This document shows, one piece after another, positions 59,201 through 64,000 of a DNA stretch of 64,000 nucleotides. The stretch lies in NCBI RefSeq assembly GCF_000313135.1, contig NW_004457710.1, forward strand, positions 84,663 to 148,662, given 5' to 3'. Both the position numbers and the translations under genes were made by a program. The notes under the pieces were generated by a model, which worked only from the letters and a program-made list of their open reading frames with translations, ran no database searches and had not been told where the DNA came from. Origin of the DNA: Acanthamoeba castellanii str. Neff (Eukaryota > Discosea > Longamoebia > Acanthamoebidae). Each line of letters opens with the position of its first letter. Position 1 is the stretch's first letter.

Positions 59201-60302
59201 GCAAGAACGGCGGCTCGGCGGCGCCGTCGCCATCGGCCTCACGCACCCCGTCTCGCCCGCGCTCGATCTCACGCAACGGCGGCGGGGACCGACGGGACAG
59301 CAGCAGCGGTGCCGAGGCATCGCCCTTCTCGACCCCCAACAGAGCCCCGACCGCGGCGCCGGCCACACGAGTGCGGCCCACGTCGCTCAACCTGAGCTCG
59401 GCCTCCTCACCTTCGCCGGCTGCCGCGACTTCACCCGCATCGCCGGCCTCGACGACCACGTCATCGGCCTCGACCACGCCGTCATCAGCATCGGCGGGCT
59501 CGACAGCCGGCAGCACGACCACGAAGCCCTCGGCGCAGAGCAGTCGCGTCGCGTCGGCGTCGGCCTTGAACGCGAGCCGGGACGACGAAAGCGAGCTGCT
59601 GACGTCATACACGCCCAAGGCCTCGTCGTCTACAGACTCCCCAGTGAGCCAAGGTGCGCGCCCGCCACCTTAACCTTGACCTTCCCCTTAACCTACCGCC
59701 ACCTTAACCGTAGAACCAACCGCCATCTTAAATGTTGGGTACCAGCGAGGGAGAGCCTGAGCGCGCTGCGGGTGGGGCTCGCGCGGCAGCTGGAAGCGGT
59801 GGAGCAGCGGCTCGAGGAGGCCGAGGCCAGGAGCGCGGAGGACCACCATTTTGCGGCGGACATGCACGCCTGGAACCTCCAGCTCCTCGCCCAGCAGAAG
59901 GCCGACCAGCAGAGGATCCGAGAACTCGAAGAGATGTGCAAGGTGCGTGTTCGGTGTGTGCGGTGGTGTGCGGCGTGGAGACGTGGGCCGCGGCTGACTG
60001 GGTGTGGGCAGGCGCTGATGGAGGAGAAGGAGGAGCGAGGAGGCAATGGCAACGACAGTGGCGATAATTACCTGCCGCGCCAAGAGGAGCTCCAGACGAT
60101 GACGCGGGACCAACTCAACGAAGTCGAGAGGCGACAGGAAGAATACCTCCTCACCATCCGCAAGATCAAGGTCCACCTCTTCCCCCACACCAGAGCATTG
60201 ATGAAGTTAGCCATCTTGTCTGACACGTCTTCTCTCATATCTGCTCTTATTTGTTTGTTATCTGTTATTTGTTATTTCCCACAGATCAGCCTCATTCGGT
60301 GA
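56285..60302 (+). CDS. XMAP215/Dis1 family microtubule polymerase with two TOG domains
   Basis: These proteins bind tubulin with TOG domains and speed microtubule growth. The start is the ATG at 56285 (MDLQKRLISKQWQDRIKAYE), the first TOG helix. TOG1 continues AGRSTTKEKAIQALLLFMQIG, NQLLKGCQNKVAKVAASCLF, SFDHSVQEVRTEALQLTVEF and RPAQIKELEAAYEAK. A linker exon set follows, then TOG2: VWQKRKEQLDNLVSWCG, GDYTKLIKTLREV, ASAIKAIGALAKGLGRDFLPYG, VPRVRSECLKWLKRCV and SQAEVRDGAYAVISLLHKF. A Ser/Pro/Thr-rich basic region and a coiled coil (RESLSALRVGLARQLEAVEQ to IRELEEMCK) end the protein at 60302. Two TOGs plus coiled coil is the Stu2/Alp14 layout rather than the five-TOG form. Introns contain large satellites (57675-57761, 58164-58306). 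Confidence 0.85.
57675..57761. repeat. (CACACG)n satellite in an intron of the TOG gene
   Basis: About fourteen perfect copies of a 6-bp unit between a GTACGA donor and the acceptor before EEEARVGKLPKR. It keeps an open Thr-His frame on the plus strand. Confidence 0.95.
58164..58306. repeat. Three-block satellite in an intron of the TOG gene
   Basis: Block 1 has four copies of ACGACCAACGAC, block 2 about ten copies of ACACG, and block 3 about nine copies of ACCCG. The blocks differ by single substitutions and are each homogeneous. Confidence 0.95.
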
Positions 60303-60375
60303 ACTGGGTGGATCTTTACATATGACGGACTCGGTCTGATTCTTGATTTTAACTTGGAAGAGCCATTCACTCCTG

Positions 60376-62482
60376 TTACCACACCTGCACCCGTTTGTTG
60401 CTGCTGTCGACCACGATGATGTGGCCCGTCGCTGCGTCGACCGCCACGCCCGTAGGACGGTTGAACTGGGCGGGACCGCCACCCTGGGAGCCGAAGGTGC
60501 GAAGGAAGGACCCGTCGGCGCGCCACACGTGCACCCGATGGTTGCCCCAATCGGCCACGATGACGTTACCCGCCGTGTCGACCGCCACACCCTCGGGGCT
60601 ATTGAACTGGCCCTGGCCACCACCCCCGGGAGCCGAAGGTGCGGACGAAGGACCCATCGGCGTGCCACACGTGCACCCGATGGTTGCCCGAGTCGGCCAC
60701 GATGATGTTGCCCGTGGCCGCGTCGACCGCCACGCCCGCGGGCTCTTGGAACTGACCGGGGCCGCCACCCTGAGAGCCGAAGGTGCGAAGGAAGGACCCG
60801 TCGTTGGCGCGCCACACCTGCACCCGATGGTTTTCGCTGTCGGCCACGAAGACGTGGCCCTCCTTGTCGACCGCCACGCCGCGTGGGCGTTGGAACTGGC
60901 CGGGGCCGGAACCGCCGGAGCCGAAAGTGCGGACGAAGGACCCGTCATCAACGCGCCACACGTGCACCCGGTGGTTGTCGCAGTCAGCCACGACGATGTG
61001 GCCCGTGGCGTGATCCACCGCCACGCCCCACGAGATCCCTGACTGGGCACCCGAACCCGGGATGACCAAAGCGCGGACGCACGACCCGTCGTCGGCGCGG
61101 CACACTTGCAGGCGGCGGTAGTCAGCCACGACGATGTGGCCCGCCGCGTCGACCGCCACGGCCCATGGCCAGCCGAACTGGTCAACCGAACCGAGAGTAC
61201 GCTGGGCCGCTGTCATGACAGTGTAGTCGCGCACAACACCACCAGCAGCAGCCGTGCGCCGCTCCAGGCGACCCGACGAGCCCACCGCCTCGGCCCACGT
61301 GTCTTCGCTTGTGAATGCGATGCTGCTGCTGCCCGCCTGCATTCCTCTCGCCGCCGCCGCCGCAGTCCTCGCCGCCTGACAGGCTGCTGCCGAATCGCCC
61401 CAAGTGGCCGACCGACCGAGCCCACCGCGCTGCAGCAGCTGCTGCTGCTGGAGGGCCTTCCCGGCTGCAGCCAGTCGCGTCTGGGCCTCCGCCAGCTGGG
61501 CCTGCCGCTTGGCCGCCGCCTCCGCCGTAGTGCGCTCCCACTCGTCCACCTCGGCGCCGAGCACTCTCTCGCGCTGGGCCACGGCCTCGCGCACCCGGTC
61601 AAAGTGCTGCTTGATGGCCGCCCTGGCCTCGCGCGCGCTCGCCTGTTCGGCGGCCTCGCGCGCCGCCTGGCGCTCCACGGCGGCCTCGACCTCGCCCATG
61701 GCAGCCTCGACCTGCGCCAGCTCGACCCGCGTGGCCTCGCGCACTCGCTGCTCGGCCTCCTCGATGGTGATGGCGTCGTGGCCCTTGTGCGGCCCCGCCA
61801 CGAGGCACACCACGCACACGGCCACACCGTCGCGCTCGCACCACATCTCCACCTTCTTGCCCCGGTGGTGCTCGCACGCGGCGCGCGGCTCGGGCGCGTC
61901 GGCCGACGCCACACGCACGTGGCTCCGCAGCGCAGGGAACCCGTGGAGCTGCGCGTCGCACGACACGCACAGGTGGGCGCCGCCGCACTGCTCGCAGAAC
62001 TTCTCCGCCGCCGCTTGACTGCAGTTGGCGCACTTGAGCGCCGCGGCGGCGGCGGAGGTCTCTACAGTCGGCCGCGGCTGCCTCATGGCCGAGGAGGAGG
62101 AGGAGGAGGAGGAGGAGAGGAGGTCGATGAGGTCAAAGTTGCGTGGCAGGCCCTTCACGCCCGCCGCCGGCGCCGCGGCCTCGCCGTCGACCAGACGAAC
62201 ACACGTCACCGTGCGGCACTTGGGGCACCGCAGAGGGCGCGTGGCCTCCTCCAGTTCGGCTTCGGAGTTGGAGTTGGAGTTGGAGTTGGAGTTGGTGGAG
62301 GGGGTGGTGGCGTCGAGGAGGCGGGTGAGGCACGAGGTGCAGAAGGAGTGGCCGCACTTGAGCAGCCGCGGCACGTGGTCGGCCTCGCTCGCGCTGAAGG
62401 CGACCAAACAGACAGAACATGTGCCCACGTCGTCCTTGTCCTCTTCAGCAGCGGAGGCGGTAAGCGTCGGGTGGTGGTTCAT
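60376..62482 (-). CDS. TRIM-like RING/B-box/coiled-coil/NHL-repeat protein
   Basis: Likely an E3 ubiquitin ligase with an NHL beta-propeller for RNA or protein binding. The start at 62482 (MNHHPTLTASAAEED) precedes a RING finger (CSVCLVAF, CGHSFCTSCL, CPKCRTVTC). Two B-boxes follow (CANCSQAAAEKFCEQCGG, then CEHHRGKKVEMWCERD with CVVCLVAGPHKGHD), and a coiled coil of about 180 residues. Six NHL repeats then occur, for example GVAVDKEGHVFVADSENHRV and GVAVDAATGNIIVADSGNHR. The end is NKRVQVW at 60376. There is no intron in the coding region. One extra G in a GGGGG run near 60626-60630 breaks the frame before the fifth repeat; downstream repeats are intact in the next frame. The start lies 96 bp from the divergent ubiquitin-like gene. 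Confidence 0.88.
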
Positions 62483-62578
62483 CTCCTCCTCTCCTCTCTT
62501 CTTTCTTTTCTTTTCTTTCTTTCTTTCACAAATGGGGCAAGCTGGCTGTTTTTTATTTCCGCTGTGAACGTACCACAC

Positions 62579-62914
62579 ATGGCCGCGACACCCACCACAA
62601 CGGGTCCTCGAGTGCTGGATGCATCGGCGGGTGGGACACAACCGACGCCTTCTCAGGGCTCGTCGACGAAGGCAGAGGCGCCAATGGAGGTGTTTGTGCG
62701 CACGCTGACGGGCAAGGCCTTCGTGATCATGGTCCGGCCCGGCGACACGGTGGAGAGCGTGAAGCGGGTGGTGGAGACCGTCGAGGGCATACCATGGGAC
62801 CAGCAGGTGCTGGTCTGCGCCCGCTGCCGACTCGAAGACCACCGCACCCTCGCCCAGCACGGCGTCCAACAGCACGCCACCCTCCACCTCATGCTGCGGC
62901 CCAGGGGCGACTGA
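62579..62914 (+). CDS. Ubiquitin-like domain protein without a C-terminal diglycine
   Basis: A single exon of 111 residues starting at ATG 62579 (MAATPTTTGPRVLDAS). After a Thr/Ser/Ala-rich leader of about 35 residues, the ubiquitin fold is clear: MEVFVRTLTGKAFVIMVRPG, DTVESVKRVVETVEGIPWDQ, QQVLVCARCRLEDHRTL and a final TLHLMLRPRGD. Ubiquitin ends RLRGG and many modifiers need that diglycine; here the last residues are RGD, so conjugation is unlikely. Most lysines of ubiquitin are replaced. It begins 96 bp from the divergent TRIM gene, which may indicate co-regulation. Function is not known. Confidence 0.8.
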   Translation: MAATPTTTGPRVLDASAGGTQPTPSQGSSTKAEAPMEVFVRTLTGKAFVIMVRPGDTVESVKRVVETVEGIPWDQQVLVCARCRLEDHRTLAQHGVQQHATLHLMLRPRGD

Positions 62915-63009
62915 GGCCTCAAATGTGGAGACCACTTCTTGTTTGCATAAATTTGTTTGTAAATCATTAATTTTGTGCACTGCCTTGTTTGTTGCTTGTC
63001 CCGCGGAGG

Positions 63010-63425
63010 AAGGTCCCGCCACCACCATCGAGGCGGCCGAGCAGCGGGCCGCTGCACAGGTCGAGCTGGCCATGGGCGAGGTCAAGGCCGTGATGGAGCG
63101 CCAGGCGGCGTGCGAGGCCAGCGAACAGAAGAGCGCATTTGAGGGGTGGGTGGCCATCAAGCAGACCAGGTGCATGAGGCCGTGGCCCAGCGGGAGAGGG
63201 TGCCTGGCGCCAAGGTCGGCTTGTGGGAGCACACAAGAGCCAATGTGGTGGCCAAGCAGTGCCTGGGCCAGGCTGGGTGAGACTCTGAAGCTGCTGGAGG
63301 CTATTCAGCAGCCCATCCTTCAGCGTGCCGATGGCGTCGTGGCCCTTGTGCGGCACACCACGTACACGGCCACACCGTCGCGCTCGTACCACATCTCCAC
63401 CTTCTTGGCCCGGTGGTGCTCGTGA
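63010..63425. pseudogene. Scrambled pseudogene copy of TRIM B-box and coiled coil
   Basis: 63020-63300 resembles the TRIM coiled-coil coding strand but reads on the plus strand (EAAEQR, VELAMGEVKAVMERQAAC). 63320-63425 resembles the second B-box coding strand and reads on the minus strand, as in the parent at 61751-61875. The two parts are adjacent in the parent (GHDAI then TIEEAEQ) but face each other here. Both carry frame breaks and small deletions, and no start, stop or splice structure is present. It is flanked by the ubiquitin-like gene and the last gene of the window. Confidence 0.75.
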
Positions 63426-63502
63426 GAGCCTGACACCAAATATTTGATATTTATATATATAATACTGAAGGTTGTAATCAGTGGAAATACAGGACTCTCT
63501 GT

Positions 63503-64000
63503 TTAGATGCGCTCCTTGCCCTTGCCGACGGTGGTGTCGTGGCTCTGGAGGCTCTTCTTGATGCCCTCCCGGAACCGTTCCAGCTTGCCGATGGCGCGCT
63601 CGCGCTCCTCATCGCTCTTGAACACGCTCCGCACCTCCTTGAGCACCACGTCGGGCTGCTCCTGCGGCCGCCGCGCCTCGAAGTCGGCCTTGGTCATGAC
63701 CTTGCCAACCTTCAACCAGTTGTCCTGCACGTACTGCGATCCTGTGTGTCGTGTGTTCGTGTGCGTCGTGTCAGAGGAATGTGAATGCTCACATTCCACA
63801 CAGGCCACCGGGTGCGGCATACCAGGAGCGACGCCGCTGGCCGGTCGCACGAACTCGCTGAGGAGGTGGTCGCGCGCGGTCCTCCTCTCGGCCCTCATGC
63901 GCTCCCGGCGCAGGCCCTTCAGCTCGGCGCTCGGCGTGCTGGTCACGCCGCACTTGCGAAGCCATTGGTTGACGATGTCGAGCGACACCGACGTGACGAT
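63503..64000 (-). CDS. Unidentified basic helical protein (partial, 5' end outside the window)
   Basis: The frame runs in from the window edge (IVTSVSLDIVNQWLRKCG) and ends KGKERI at 63503. The first part is basic and helical (LKGLRRERMRAERRTARDHL), followed by FVRPASGVAPG. A short intron with TGTCGTG repeats (about 63.74-63.82 kb) comes next. The final exon has YVQDNWLKVGKVMTKADFE, RPQEQPDVVLKEVRSVFK and ERAIGKLERFREGIKKSL. No family is recognised. The N-terminus is missing, so domain calls are not possible. Confidence 0.55.
   Translation of the reverse strand: MVTSVSLDIVNQWLRKCGVTSTPSAELKGLRRERMRAERRTARDHLLSEFVRPASGVAPGMPHPVACVECEHSHSSDTTHTNTRHTGSQYVQDNWLKVGKVMTKADFEARRPQEQPDVVLKEVRSVFKSDEERERAIGKLERFREGIKKSLQSHDTTVGKGKERI

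Noticed and set aside
61106..62578. Very long plus-strand open frame opposite the TRIM gene
   Set aside because: It mirrors the high-GC TRIM coding strand, its content is Arg/Ala/Leu/His-rich shadow, and only the part from 62579 (ubiquitin-like protein) has a real domain.

Overview
The window is nuclear DNA of a free-living amoeba, most likely Acanthamoeba or a close relative. The evidence is high GC coding DNA, genes packed on both strands with gaps often under 100 bp, and many short introns with donors that usually read GTAC or GTACG. The introns are full of short TGTCG/CGACA-type repeats. The protein set (BRCA2, UBE3A, TPX2, XMAP215, RPA49, DDX52, Rab2, type II glutamine synthetase) is eukaryotic, and there is no prokaryotic, viral, plasmid or CRISPR signal. 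Exon limits were read by eye from reading frames, splice dinucleotides and family resemblance, so small exons and untranslated ends are approximate.

Layout. 1-117 is the last exon of an unidentified gene. 258-7364 holds RPA49 (+), a short-chain dehydrogenase (-) and the helicase DDX52 (+); RPA49 and DDX52 both serve rRNA production. 7613-12104 is a USP53/54/plant-UBP-like ubiquitin hydrolase (+). 12240-20199 is a BRCA2 orthologue (-) with ten BRC repeats and a helical/OB1/tower/OB2/OB3 DNA-binding region. 20288-24264 holds an LYR-like protein (+), a Jagunal protein (-), an unknown protein (+) and a Rab2 GTPase (+). 24401-28303 is an organellar PPR protein (+), and 28488-30342 a protein with two SAP domains (-). 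30802-35741 is a large CPBP-type membrane protease whose second half looks like a degenerate copy of the first (+). 35750-41456 holds a UBE3A-type HECT ligase and TPX2 (both -).

41613-44739 holds an LDH2/MDH2-type dehydrogenase and glutamine synthetase (both -). 45288-50956 holds an F-box protein, an immunity-related-GTPase-like gene with two breaks, and an inosine/xanthosine triphosphatase (all +). 51185-56130 holds a low-complexity protein with UIM-like helices (+), a class I methyltransferase (-) and plasmanylethanolamine desaturase (+). 56285-60302 is a two-TOG XMAP215 protein (+). 60376-63425 holds a RING/B-box/NHL (TRIM) ligase (-), a divergently transcribed ubiquitin-like protein (+) and a scrambled pseudogene copy of part of the TRIM gene. 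The window ends inside an unidentified minus-strand gene.

Recurring themes are ubiquitin handling (USP, UBE3A, F-box, TRIM, ubiquitin-like protein), microtubules (TPX2, XMAP215) and RNA polymerase I/ribosome biogenesis. Neighbouring genes do not form operons. Several otherwise conserved genes carry one-base frame breaks, some of them at G runs. I read most of these as assembly errors, but they need checking.
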